Source: an uncultured Clostridium sp.
GTDB taxonomy: Bacteria; Bacillota; Clostridia; Lachnospirales; Lachnospiraceae
Direction: 5' to 3'
Assembly (NCBI GenBank): GCA_900538475.1
Contig: UPYT01000014.1
Location: forward strand, 23,232-87,231
Length of the DNA stretch: 64,000 bases
Below are positions 26,778-36,002 of this stretch, piece by piece. The position numbers and the translations under genes were made by a program. Under the pieces are notes generated by a model, which was not told the origin of the DNA, searched no databases, and saw only the letters and a program-made list of their open reading frames with translations. The number at the start of each line of letters is the position of its first letter. Position 1 is the stretch's first letter.

Positions 26778-28217
26778 ATGAAGTTGAAAAAAGTGATGGC
26801 TCTTGTGATGACAGGTACTCTTGCGGCGTCTGCACTGACTGCCTGTTCATCTGGTAAAGATAACGGTAGTACAACACAGGCAGAAGCCAATGGAGGCACT
26901 GAAAAAGAATCAAGTGCTGAACAAGGTGCGGAAAAGACTGTGATTAACATTTGGACTAAGAATCGTCACGATGCAACGTATGTTCAGGCAAAGGTTGACG
27001 AGTATAATAAAACCAATACGGATAATATCGAAGTTGTTTACACGCTGTATACAGATAACTATAAACAGGCCGTAGATATGGCTGCGCAGAACGGGGAGTT
27101 ACCGGATATTCTGGTTCAGCAGAACCAGGTGTTTGACAGCTATTTTTCAAATGGGCAGTGGGCAGATTTATATCAGTTTATGGATGATGATATGAAGGAA
27201 TACTTCGCAGACGTGATTACTCCTGGATACAACGAGATTGACGGAAAATTATATTTTATTCCGACAACAGGTTCCACCTGCCGCTTATTCTATAATACAG
27301 AAATTTTTGAACGTGTAGGAATCGAAAATCCTCCGACTACTTTAGAAGAAATGGTGGAGGATGCAAAACTTATTACTTCTCAGCTGAAAAGTGAAGGTAT
27401 CTACGGTTTTGCACAGAACATGAAGAGTGCAAGTTCTGCATTAGCCCGTTCTATGGTTGTTGGACTTCAGAGAGAAACCGGTATGCCCTGGGGATACGAT
27501 TTTGCAAAGGGGGAATATAACTTCAATAACTGGGCAGATACATTAAATCTCTGGAAAGAATTGTTATCAGAAGAATGTGCATTCCCGGGATGCGAGTCTC
27601 TGGATATTGATCCACTGAGAACCCAGTTTGCTGCAGGAAAGATTGGTATGTATTTCTCATATTCTGCGGCAGAACCAGGTGTTTATGAAAATCAGTTCCC
27701 GATGGATTCCTCTAAATGGAATGCTGCTCCAATCCCCACAGTTGGAGGAAAAGAAACCGGAAAACAGGCATATGAGGGAACCGGTGCTTATCTGTTAAAT
27801 GCAAAGAGTCCGAATCTGGAAAAAGCATTCAAGGTTTACAAGGACATCTTTACAAGTGAAGAATATCAGATAGGGTATTATGAAGGCGGATATGGTGTCA
27901 GCATCATTCCTTCTGTTCTTGAAAAAGCAAATCCGAGTGAAAACTATAAGAAGAAAGAATGGCTCCGTCTTAATCCAGAATATGATGCAATTCTTCCGAA
28001 GCCTCCGCACAGTGCATTTACGTCTGGTATGATTGTAGAAGGTGAAGATATGTACAAGACCTGCGAGTCTATTTACTATGGTGATGCTGATGTTACTTCT
28101 ACACTTCAGGATCTGACAGACCGATACAACAAAGCATACCAGGATGCGGTTGCAAATGGCACAGGATATGAAATTAAGATTGATCATTATGATCCGAAGA
28201 ATCCGACGATTGAATAA
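26778..28217 (+). CDS. Carbohydrate ABC transporter substrate-binding lipoprotein
   Basis: A lipid-anchored extracytoplasmic sugar-binding protein (479 aa). The signal peptide MKLKKVMALVMTGTLAASAL ends in the lipobox LTAC, followed by a Ser/Gly/Glu-rich linker. The mature domain starts VINIWTKNRHDATYVQAKV and contains AQNGELPDILVQQN. The start is ATG 26778 behind GGGAGGA; an earlier in-frame ATG at 26757 would disrupt the signal peptide. It is followed by a terminator-like hairpin at 28253 and then two permeases, a two-component system and a heparinase-like lyase. An acidic oligosaccharide substrate is inferred from that lyase. Confidence 0.92.
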   Translation: MKLKKVMALVMTGTLAASALTACSSGKDNGSTTQAEANGGTEKESSAEQGAEKTVINIWTKNRHDATYVQAKVDEYNKTNTDNIEVVYTLYTDNYKQAVDMAAQNGELPDILVQQNQVFDSYFSNGQWADLYQFMDDDMKEYFADVITPGYNEIDGKLYFIPTTGSTCRLFYNTEIFERVGIENPPTTLEEMVEDAKLITSQLKSEGIYGFAQNMKSASSALARSMVVGLQRETGMPWGYDFAKGEYNFNNWADTLNLWKELLSEECAFPGCESLDIDPLRTQFAAGKIGMYFSYSAAEPGVYENQFPMDSSKWNAAPIPTVGGKETGKQAYEGTGAYLLNAKSPNLEKAFKVYKDIFTSEEYQIGYYEGGYGVSIIPSVLEKANPSENYKKKEWLRLNPEYDAILPKPPHSAFTSGMIVEGEDMYKTCESIYYGDADVTSTLQDLTDRYNKAYQDAVANGTGYEIKIDHYDPKNPTIE

Positions 28218-28252
28218 CAGGTGATCAGATTCCTGCATAAGATATATAAGGG

Positions 28253-28284
28253 GGAACTGCAGATTCTGGCAGTTCCTCTTTTTT
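28253..28284 (+). terminator. Attenuating terminator between binding protein and permeases
   Basis: GGAACTGC (28253-28260) pairs with GCAGTTCC (28269-28276), followed by TCTTTTTT. It lies inside an operon, so it probably lets only part of the transcripts reach the permeases, giving an excess of binding protein. Confidence 0.8.
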
Positions 28285-28327
28285 GCTCTTTTTTGAGGAA
28301 ATTCATGGAAAAGAAAGGATATGGCCT

Positions 28328-29263
28328 ATGAAATCAACAACTCAACCATCTGTCAGAAAGAAAAAAGTAATCCGGAAAAATCTGGAAGCGTATTCTTTTC
28401 TGATTCCAAACCTGATTTTATTTATCGGATGTTCCGTTTATCCTGTTTTATGGGCATTAAAATATGCATTTTATCAGTATGGAGGATATGGAACCGGAGC
28501 TCCGCGTTTTGTGGGACTGGAAAATTTTGCAAGGGTATTTCGAGATGGAATTTACTGGGAAAGCTTATTACGTACGTTTACTTATGGATTTGGAAAATTG
28601 CTGATCATTCTTCCGCTGGCCTTTTTTCTGGCTTTTTTGTTAAATACCCATCAAAAAGGTCACGGAGCCGTTCAAAGCATCATTTTTCTTCCAACGATTA
28701 TGAGTTCTGCAGTTATGGGGCTTGTGTTCTATCTCTTATTTAATGCGTACAATGGTGAAGTCAATAAATATCTGATGGAAGCGCATATCATCAGCCAGCC
28801 AATTAACTGGCTGGGCAAAGAACACGCCATGAAAACTCTGATTTTGACGGCAGTTTGGGGTGGTCTTGGTAACTATATGGTATATTTTATTGCCGGTATT
28901 CAGCAGGTTTCCCAGGATGCCATTGAAAGTGCCCGAATTGACGGAGCAAACCGGCTTCAGTCCATCTGGTATATCATCATTCCGATGCTGGGGCCGATCT
29001 TAAAAATCATTCTGATGCTGGCAATTACCTCTGCATTTAATGATATCAGCAATGTAATGGTATTGACTGAAGGCGGACCAAACAATGCAACTATGGTGGC
29101 TTCTCTTTACAGCTACCGCTATTTCTTCCCGGTTTCTGCAACAGAAGCAGTTGTACCGCAGTATGGATATGGTGCGGCACTGAGTATTATTACTGCCTGT
29201 GTTGCCGGAATGGTGACAGTGATTTATCTGAAGCTTTCTAAGCGACTGGATGATATTTATTAA
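28328..29263 (+). CDS. Carbohydrate ABC transporter permease 1
   Basis: A 311-aa membrane subunit with about six transmembrane segments, beginning with EAYSFLIPNLILFIGCSVYP. Its EAA docking loop is AIESARIDGANRLQSIWY. The frame is open from 28283, but ATG 28328 is 8 bases behind AAAGGA and starts a normal cytoplasmic N-terminus. It pairs with the permease at 29276 (12-base gap). Its closest type is the LplB/YtcP family used with YesM/YesN-regulated oligosaccharide importers; both regulators follow here. Confidence 0.9.
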   Translation: MKSTTQPSVRKKKVIRKNLEAYSFLIPNLILFIGCSVYPVLWALKYAFYQYGGYGTGAPRFVGLENFARVFRDGIYWESLLRTFTYGFGKLLIILPLAFFLAFLLNTHQKGHGAVQSIIFLPTIMSSAVMGLVFYLLFNAYNGEVNKYLMEAHIISQPINWLGKEHAMKTLILTAVWGGLGNYMVYFIAGIQQVSQDAIESARIDGANRLQSIWYIIIPMLGPILKIILMLAITSAFNDISNVMVLTEGGPNNATMVASLYSYRYFFPVSATEAVVPQYGYGAALSIITACVAGMVTVIYLKLSKRLDDIY

Positions 29264-29275
29264 GGAGGAAATACC

Positions 29276-30145
29276 ATGGAGCAAACAGTAGTTTATAAAC
29301 CCCATATGAAAAAAAAGAAAGCAGTTCTTGGTACAATTAAGTGGCTGTTTCTTGGGGTGATGATTATCTTTACCTTGTATCCGATTATTTATACCATTTT
29401 GGGTTCCTTGAAAACAAATGCAGAGTTGACAATGGGAGGTAATTTTTTTCCTTCAGAATGGCATTTTGATAATTATTATAAGGCTTTTGTAGAAGCAGAT
29501 TTTCTGACTTACACCAAAAACAGTATTTTTGTCAGTTTCTCAGTTACGATTCTTGCAGTTGTGACCTGTTCACTGGCAGGATTTATTCTGGCAAGGCGGG
29601 AATTTGCAGGAAAGAAAATCCTGATGGCTATGTATATGTCTATGATGTTTGTTTCTCTTGGTTCGATTACTTTGTATCCAATTTATGAAGTGATGCATGC
29701 GTTGAATTTACACAAATCACCGATAGCATTGATTATCGCCCTGACTGGTGGACAGGCAACAAATGTATTTCTGGTTATGGGATTCACAAAAGCGATTCCT
29801 AAAGAACTGGATGAAGCAGCAATTATTGATGGATGTTCGATTTACCAGGTTTATTACCGGATTATACTTCCTCTGACCAAACCGATTCTGGCTGTAGTTG
29901 CCTTATTCTCATTCCGGAATGCATGGAATGATTACATTACTGGTTTGGTTATGACAATCACAGCGCCTGTATTAAAGACATTGACAGTTGCAGTTGTACA
30001 GTTAAAATACTCTGTCAATGCAGCCGCTGAGTGGAATATTCTTCTGGCAGGTGCGTCTATCGCGATTGTTCCGATTTTGATTGTATATATGTTTGCAAAC
30101 AAACAGTTTATTGCCGGCCTTACGTCGGGTGCTGTCAAGGGATAA
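29276..30145 (+). CDS. Carbohydrate ABC transporter permease 2
   Basis: A 289-aa permease, about six transmembrane segments. The family start LFLGVMIIFTLYPIIYTIL-like region and the EAA loop LDEAAIIDGCSIYQVYY are intact. AAGGAGG precedes the ATG. No ATPase gene is in the cluster, so a shared ATPase is expected. The kinase promoter at 30132 overlaps its 3' end. Confidence 0.9.
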   Translation: MEQTVVYKPHMKKKKAVLGTIKWLFLGVMIIFTLYPIIYTILGSLKTNAELTMGGNFFPSEWHFDNYYKAFVEADFLTYTKNSIFVSFSVTILAVVTCSLAGFILARREFAGKKILMAMYMSMMFVSLGSITLYPIYEVMHALNLHKSPIALIIALTGGQATNVFLVMGFTKAIPKELDEAAIIDGCSIYQVYYRIILPLTKPILAVVALFSFRNAWNDYITGLVMTITAPVLKTLTVAVVQLKYSVNAAAEWNILLAGASIAIVPILIVYMFANKQFIAGLTSGAVKG

Positions 30146-30160
30146 AAGTTATGATATAAT
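30132..30160 (+). promoter_or_regulatory. Promoter for the sensor kinase/regulator genes
   Basis: CTGTCA at 30132-30137, a 17-base spacer, TGA and TATAAT at 30155-30160 (extended -10). A perfect 8-bp hairpin GGCTGCCG/CGGCAGCC follows at 30177-30204, near the 5' end of the predicted transcript and without a T tract. It may protect the mRNA. Confidence 0.7.
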
Positions 30161-30227
30161 GATTGCTGATTATTGAGGCTGCCGTTTGAAGCATGGCGGC
30201 AGCCAGATGACAGCAGGAGAGTGCATC

Positions 30228-32060
30228 ATGAAATTACATGTTGAGAATTTAAAATTTCGTTATCAGATCATCGTATTATTTCTGATTCTGTTCCTTTTTT
30301 TATCTATGGGGAGTGGGATCAGTTTTTACTATCTTTCCGTAAAAAATGTTACAGATAACTTTTCCAACAGTGCCAGCAATACGGTGGGACAGATGAGAAA
30401 TACACTGGATATCCGGATGGAGATTATCAGTGATCGGGCAAAATCCATGTTATTAAATAATGCATTTTCTGATCCGATTGTTTCCTATGTGAATAATCCT
30501 ACTCTATATAATCAGGTAGTTGCTCACAGTGTTGTCAGTGATTATCTGAGTGATTTTGAACGGGGCGAGGCATTGATTGATTCTTCCTGCCTGTTTGCGG
30601 GAGGAGAATTGTTTGATGACTATGTGCGTATCAGAAAACCAGATTTCGAGTTCCAAAATTCCCTGTATTATACTATTTACCAGGAGAATCCTCTGGCGGT
30701 TCAGTGGATTCCGCCGATAGAAAATCCAGTTTATTATGGAGAAAATCCGGTCATTTCCTGTGAAAGAAGGTTTAAAGTTCCAGGATGTTCCGAATGGTTT
30801 TATTTTATTTATCACTTGGATTCCGAGCGTTTGTTTAACCTGATTACAGGACAGTATCCATTTTTTGATAATATTGTGGTTTTGGACGCAGATGGAAATC
30901 ATATGATTGGCAATCAAACAATAGAAGCAGAAGAGCTTTTGGGATTGTGGGAAGAAAAGGAGACGGATACAAAGGAAATATTAAGTGCGGATCTGACGGT
31001 TCAGGGACAGGAATATCTGGTAAAAAGCTGTGATATTTCGACCAATGGCTGGAAACTGTTTGGTTTAAAGTCAAAAACGGAGTTGTTGGATAGTCTCAGA
31101 ACGTTGCGGAGAAAAATTCTGGGAATCTCTCTTTTTCTTTTGATAGTTGGTCTAGTCAGTATCATTTGGGTATCTAGGCGTTTGACAGCTTCATTAAGCC
31201 GGCTGGAACGAAGTATGCGGAGCGTGCAGAATGGGGAATTTAATGCCAGATTTTTTTATCCTTATCAAAATGAGGTTGGCAGTCTTTCCAGAAGCTTTAA
31301 CTGTATGATTGAAGAAATTCAGAGTCTCGTGAAAAAACAAGAACAGAGCATTGAAGATCTGATTGTGGAACGTAACCGAGTGGCTGAGATTCAAAAACAG
31401 AAGCGACATGCAGAGTTAAAAGCACTGCAGGCACAGATCAATCCTCACTTTCTGTACAATACATTAAACACTATTACTTGGCAGGCGGCGGATCAGGGAA
31501 TATACGATGTCAGCCGGATGGCAAACTCTCTTGGAAAGTTTTTTCGATTGAGTCTCTCTCGAGGGGCAGAGGTAATCAGTCTGGCAGATGAAATTGAACA
31601 TGTACGCTGTTATCTCAGTATTCAGCAGATTCGCTATCAGGATAAACTTCGTTATCGGATCGAAGTGCCGGAAGCATTGCTGGGATGCCGTGTTTTGAAA
31701 CTGATCTTGCAGCCGTTGGTAGAAAATGCGATTTACCATGGAATTAAAGAAAAAGAAGGAATAGGTGAAATTGTTATTACTGCATCAGCAGAAATGAAGG
31801 ATGGAAACAGCGTGTTGTCTTTGTATGTATATGATAATGGTGTGGGTATTCCGGAAGAGAAGCTCACGCAGATTCACAGAGGACTGCGTTTCGGGGTTAA
31901 GAATATGCAGGATGGATACGGTATTTATAACGTGAATGAGAGAATTGGACTTTATTATGGCGCGTCCTTTGGACTTTCTTATGAAAGCCAGGCAGGTGTC
32001 TGTACGAAGGCAATCATTACAATTCCCATGAAGAATCAGGAGGAGAAGATCCATGTATAA
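30228..32060 (+). CDS. YesM-type sensor histidine kinase
   Basis: A membrane sensor kinase (610 aa). Transmembrane segments lie near residues 12-32 and about 290-310, with a large extracytoplasmic dCache-like sensor between. A HAMP region follows (LSRLERSMRSVQNGEF). The His_kinase domain has its phospho-His in QAQINPHFLYNTLNTI. The ATPase domain has LQPLVENAIYHGI (N box) and YDNGVGIPEE (G1 box). ATG 30228 behind CAGGAGAG is preferred to 30186. Eight bases overlap the response-regulator gene. It likely senses the sugar imported by the neighbouring ABC system and controls that operon with its partner. Confidence 0.92.
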   Translation: MKLHVENLKFRYQIIVLFLILFLFLSMGSGISFYYLSVKNVTDNFSNSASNTVGQMRNTLDIRMEIISDRAKSMLLNNAFSDPIVSYVNNPTLYNQVVAHSVVSDYLSDFERGEALIDSSCLFAGGELFDDYVRIRKPDFEFQNSLYYTIYQENPLAVQWIPPIENPVYYGENPVISCERRFKVPGCSEWFYFIYHLDSERLFNLITGQYPFFDNIVVLDADGNHMIGNQTIEAEELLGLWEEKETDTKEILSADLTVQGQEYLVKSCDISTNGWKLFGLKSKTELLDSLRTLRRKILGISLFLLIVGLVSIIWVSRRLTASLSRLERSMRSVQNGEFNARFFYPYQNEVGSLSRSFNCMIEEIQSLVKKQEQSIEDLIVERNRVAEIQKQKRHAELKALQAQINPHFLYNTLNTITWQAADQGIYDVSRMANSLGKFFRLSLSRGAEVISLADEIEHVRCYLSIQQIRYQDKLRYRIEVPEALLGCRVLKLILQPLVENAIYHGIKEKEGIGEIVITASAEMKDGNSVLSLYVYDNGVGIPEEKLTQIHRGLRFGVKNMQDGYGIYNVNERIGLYYGASFGLSYESQAGVCTKAIITIPMKNQEEKIHV

Positions 32061-33675
32061 AGTATTGATAGCAGATGACGAAACGTTTGTCCGAAATCTT
32101 CTGGAAAAGAATCTGCGTGCCAGTGGACTTCCTATCGAAATTACTATTTCAGCAGAAAATGGACAGGAGGCGCTGGAAAAGGCATTTTTGTCTCCGCCAG
32201 ATATTGTGATCACGGACATTGCGATGCCGATACAAAACGGTCTGGAATTGATTCGCAGCTTAAAGGATCATGGGATTTCTTCTAAAAATATCATTATCAG
32301 TGGGTATGATGAATTTGATTATGCAAAGAAAGCGATTGCACTGGGAGTTACAGATTATTTGCTGAAGCCTTTTATGCCGGAAGAACTGATATCCGTGTTT
32401 GAAAAGATCATACATGATCTGGACAGTCAGAAAATACTTCATCAGAATTTAAATCTTTTGATGGAGCAGGTGGACAAAAACAGGTTCCACAATCGTTCTA
32501 ATATGCTGCGGTCTTTGTTAGACGGAGCAGTTTTATCGAAGGAACAGATATCGCAGCTGGAATTTCCAATGGAAACACCTACTACAAAATATATGACTTG
32601 TCTTTTAAGTTTGATAGGAACGATATGGGATTTTCGACTTCAGGAAGAGGTGGAGTCTTTTTTCAAATTGATACAGACAGGATACTTTTCAGAAGCACTT
32701 ATCTTCTATGTGGTAAGTCTAGAACCATCTAAGCTGATTCTTTGCTTCTGTTCTCAGATAAAAGACGAGCAGATTTTTCAAAATGAGATTTTAAAAGGAA
32801 TAGAAAAGCTGTCAAAGAGTCTGATGCAGTATTACGATATTACGGTGTATGCTTCTCTGGGAAGAAGCTATCACGCGTTGAATGGTCTGAAAAATTCGTA
32901 TGAAGATGCTCTGATGATCTGGAAAGAAGCATTGAATCCAGAAAAGAGAATTAGAATTTTTGGAGAAAACCAGGAAGAACTGAAGCTGGAGGAAAGCGAT
33001 GTTTCTGATCAGATTAAGAATACCAAAAGTTGTATTCGCGGAGCTGTTATGAATGGAAACCGTGAGGAGGCATTAGGACTGACACATCAGCTGATGAATT
33101 TGTATGTTTCTATTTCCAATAAGGGAAGTGAATATATTCTGGTTTCTGCTGGAGAACTGATTTATGGTGTGGCAGATGATATGGAGAGAAATGGATTTGG
33201 CAAGGTAGAAAAAGATCATATGCCAGCTTTCAGCCAGAACATGGTATCAGCTTCTCTTTTGGAACTGCGAGGACTGTTGGAAAATTATCTGATCTATTGC
33301 TGCCAAAAGGTATCAGAAAATCTTTCTCAAAACCGTTCAGAAATTGCGGTTCACATGGTTCAGAATTATTTGGAAGAACATTTAAAGGATCACACCATTT
33401 CGATTGAAAGTGCTGCAAAAACAGTACATTTTAGTGTTAGTTATCTGCGGCAGATTTTTAAAGAAGTGACAGGAGAAAGTTTTAATGAGTATCTGATTCG
33501 GAAACGGATGGAAAAGGCTGGAGAATTGCTGCAGAACACCTCTATGAAAATTTCGGATATTGCGGAAAGCTGTGGCTATGAGAACCAGAGATATTTTGCC
33601 AGCAGTTTTAAAAAATTTTATGGATGTACACCGACAGATTTTAAATTACTTGTAGCAAAAGAACATTTATATTAG
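32053..33675 (+). CDS. YesN-type response regulator with AraC DNA-binding domain
   Basis: A 540-aa response regulator. The receiver domain has the acidic pair ADDE near residue 8, phospho-Asp55 in IVITDIAMP, and Lys in LLKPFMPEE. A long middle region of about 300 residues is followed by the AraC-type double HTH (ISIESAAKTVHFSVSYLRQI; MKISDIAESCGYENQRYFAS). It overlaps the kinase gene by eight bases, a pair typical of YesM/YesN systems. The repeats at 26678-26758 are candidate binding sites. Confidence 0.93.
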   Translation: MYKVLIADDETFVRNLLEKNLRASGLPIEITISAENGQEALEKAFLSPPDIVITDIAMPIQNGLELIRSLKDHGISSKNIIISGYDEFDYAKKAIALGVTDYLLKPFMPEELISVFEKIIHDLDSQKILHQNLNLLMEQVDKNRFHNRSNMLRSLLDGAVLSKEQISQLEFPMETPTTKYMTCLLSLIGTIWDFRLQEEVESFFKLIQTGYFSEALIFYVVSLEPSKLILCFCSQIKDEQIFQNEILKGIEKLSKSLMQYYDITVYASLGRSYHALNGLKNSYEDALMIWKEALNPEKRIRIFGENQEELKLEESDVSDQIKNTKSCIRGAVMNGNREEALGLTHQLMNLYVSISNKGSEYILVSAGELIYGVADDMERNGFGKVEKDHMPAFSQNMVSASLLELRGLLENYLIYCCQKVSENLSQNRSEIAVHMVQNYLEEHLKDHTISIESAAKTVHFSVSYLRQIFKEVTGESFNEYLIRKRMEKAGELLQNTSMKISDIAESCGYENQRYFASSFKKFYGCTPTDFKLLVAKEHLY

Positions 33676-33688
33676 GAGGTATGGGGAT

Positions 33689-35686
33689 ATGATTCAGTTT
33701 ACCAGTGAAGAAGTGGATAAATTAAGAAAAAAAAGCAAGGCATATCCGCTGACTATCGAAAAATTAAAACGCGATGTTGAGGAAGTATTTCATGGGAAAC
33801 AGATCGTTCCGAAAACGGGAATTGCCAATTGGACGCTTTATTATTATTGTCCCGATTGTTCTGTTCAGCTTCAATTTAAGCGGGAAAGTCCGACAGTGCA
33901 TATCTGCCCAAATTGTGGAAAAGCATGGACCGGGGAACCGTATGACAGTGCCTGGTGGGGACTGATTAACAGGCATAACTATGACGCTGTATTTGGTATG
34001 GCGATTATTTGGCTGTCTACAGGGGAAGAAGCTTATGCGAAGAAAGCCATTGAGATTTTAATGGCCTATGCAAAATATTATCCAGATTATGAAATTCATG
34101 GGAATATTCCCTACAATGGACCAGGGCGTTCCGGAGCACAGACGCTGGATGAAGCTAATTTCCAAAGAAGTTTTGCTATGGCTTATGATATTCTTTCAGA
34201 ATGTATGTCAGAAGAAGAAAAAATATATATCCGTGATCGCATGTTCCTTCCAGGGGCACAGTTTCTTCTGGAACATCGTCACAAACAGCTTCATAACCAT
34301 GAGGTTATTATCAATTCAGCAATTGCGGTTATTGGAATTTTGTTTGACCGTTCGGAGTTAGTCGAAGCCGCTCTTTATGAGGATTACGGCATTGTATATC
34401 AGTTAGAGCATGGTATGCAGCCCAATGATATGTGGTTTGAGGGATCATTTGGATACCATTTCTATGCCTTGACCAGTTTCTTTGCATTTGAAAAATTTGC
34501 ACTTCATACGAAGTACAGCAATATACATCATAAAAATTACAAGGCAATGATGGAACTTCTCTGTGACTATATGGAACCGGATTACGGGATTCCTATGCTG
34601 AATGACACCAATTATGGACACTTGGGGAATATGAAAGATTTATATGAATTTCCATATCGAGAGCTAGGGGGCAAAAGGTTGGCGTTTGTCCTGAACACAT
34701 ATTATCAAAAGGAAAGCCGGGACAATCTGGAGGCTTTTTTATACGGAGCTGATACTATTGAAACGGATATGCTTCCACTGAAAAATTTCCATACGACCAA
34801 GGATAAGTCAGGTCATACTATCCTTCGAGGGCCGGAAGGACGTTACCTGTTGTTCAAACATGACCGCTATGGTGGAGAGCATGACCACTATGATCGTCTA
34901 GGAATCAGCTATCTGGCTTATGGAAAGCCGGTGTCCAGGGATCTGGGAACTACGGGCTATGGTGCAAAAATGCACTATGATTTCTACAAGAACACAGCTT
35001 CACACAATACGCTGATAATTGGAGAGGAGAACCAGTCACCAGTCAATGCAGAACTGACCCGTTATGAAGAAAAAGATGGTGTGATCTATGTGGAAGCAGA
35101 AGCAGACTGGACAAAACCGTATGAAATGCCAGACAGCTTTACTATTGTACAGTGGTCAGAAGAAAATTACCGTACAGTTACTATGAAACGCAAGATTGCC
35201 TGGACGGATCGATATTTTGCAGAGGTATTTCTGGCAGATGGAATTCCGGAAGGAAAAACATCAGACTGGATGATGCACTTCTCAGGAATACTGATTCCGG
35301 GAGAAGCAGATGAGGCAGTTATTTGTGAGAATCGTTTTGTAGGAAAAACTTTGGGGTATCTGCATGATATCAAAACCGATCCGATCAAAACGGAAGGTAC
35401 TTATGAGAAAACATATGAGTGTGACGGAGTATTTACGAAGATCTATGGACTTTCCAATGGACAGACCGTTATGACAGCAACAGGACCGGATAATCCGTCT
35501 TCAGAAGAAATTTCTTACCTTGTGGAACGCCGTCATGGTAACAGGATTTTCTGTGCCCATTTGATGGAGTCCTGGACGAAAGAACCCTATGTTAAGAATG
35601 TGGAGTTTCAGGTGAGTGATGAGAAAATAACGGCAGTGGTAACTGGCTGCGATGGAAAAGAATCGGCTGTAATATTTGAATTATAA
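33689..35686 (+). CDS. Heparinase II/III-like polysaccharide lyase, cytoplasmic
   Basis: A 665-aa protein: an N-terminal alpha/alpha-toroid lyase domain (NRHNYDAVFGMAIIWLSTGE, then NYGHLGNMKDLYEF) and a C-terminal beta-sandwich with the Heparinase II/III motif (HDRYGGEHDHYDRLGISYLA; ASHNTLIIGEENQSP). Likely catalytic residues are His and Tyr in NHEVIINSAI, FGYHFYALTS and GGEHDHYD. It has no signal peptide, so it should act on imported oligosaccharides. A CxxC...CxxC pair (Cys54, 57, 73, 76) near the N-terminus looks like a small zinc knuckle. AGGAGGT precedes the ATG, 13 bases after the regulator gene. Substrate is probably a uronic-acid-containing glycan; which one is open. Confidence 0.85.
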   Translation: MIQFTSEEVDKLRKKSKAYPLTIEKLKRDVEEVFHGKQIVPKTGIANWTLYYYCPDCSVQLQFKRESPTVHICPNCGKAWTGEPYDSAWWGLINRHNYDAVFGMAIIWLSTGEEAYAKKAIEILMAYAKYYPDYEIHGNIPYNGPGRSGAQTLDEANFQRSFAMAYDILSECMSEEEKIYIRDRMFLPGAQFLLEHRHKQLHNHEVIINSAIAVIGILFDRSELVEAALYEDYGIVYQLEHGMQPNDMWFEGSFGYHFYALTSFFAFEKFALHTKYSNIHHKNYKAMMELLCDYMEPDYGIPMLNDTNYGHLGNMKDLYEFPYRELGGKRLAFVLNTYYQKESRDNLEAFLYGADTIETDMLPLKNFHTTKDKSGHTILRGPEGRYLLFKHDRYGGEHDHYDRLGISYLAYGKPVSRDLGTTGYGAKMHYDFYKNTASHNTLIIGEENQSPVNAELTRYEEKDGVIYVEAEADWTKPYEMPDSFTIVQWSEENYRTVTMKRKIAWTDRYFAEVFLADGIPEGKTSDWMMHFSGILIPGEADEAVICENRFVGKTLGYLHDIKTDPIKTEGTYEKTYECDGVFTKIYGLSNGQTVMTATGPDNPSSEEISYLVERRHGNRIFCAHLMESWTKEPYVKNVEFQVSDEKITAVVTGCDGKESAVIFEL

Positions 35687-35730
35687 AAAGAAATCATGCC
35701 TTTATTAATATTCGTTTGGTCGGAAATGCC

Positions 35731-35780
35731 AGAACAGATGTTCACTGTTTCTGTACTTTTGAAATCGTTTGTGGTATACT
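35731..35780 (+). promoter_or_regulatory. uvrB promoter with LexA (SOS) box
   Basis: AGAACAGATGTTCA (35731-35744) matches the Gram-positive LexA/DinR box CGAACRNRYGTTYG in 12 of 14 positions. An extended -10, TGG plus TATACT (35775-35780), follows; the -35 is weak (about 35752). uvrB is a known SOS gene in Firmicutes, so damage-inducible control is expected. Confidence 0.8.
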
Positions 35781-35882
35781 AAAATCCAATGCCTGAGCCC
35801 TTTTTATATGGTTTGTTCCTGTTTCGTCCATATAGAATTACATGGGTACGGCAGGTTGCAAAAAAAGCAAATTGTGAACGGC

Positions 35883-35960
35883 ATTCGTCAAGGACCGATT
35901 TTCTTCCGATTTGCAAAAATTCCTTGACGAAAATGAAAAGTTCCTTGACGAATTTTTGCC
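35883..35960 (+). promoter_or_regulatory. uvrB leader with mutually exclusive inverted and direct repeats
   Basis: TTCCTTGACGAA occurs at 35920 and again at 35941 (21 bp apart). An inverse copy ATTCGTCAAGGA lies at 35883-35894. GCAAAAATTC (35913-35922) is also inverted as GAATTTTTGC (35950-35959). The 35883 arm can pair with the last copy, or the 35913 arm can pair with the 35950 arm, but not both at once. A C-T-rich CCTTTTTTAC follows. It lies in the transcribed leader of uvrB. The function is not known. Confidence 0.6.
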
Positions 35961-36002
35961 TTATAGGCGTCCTTTTTTACTTTGAAATCGGAGGTGGATT
36001 TT

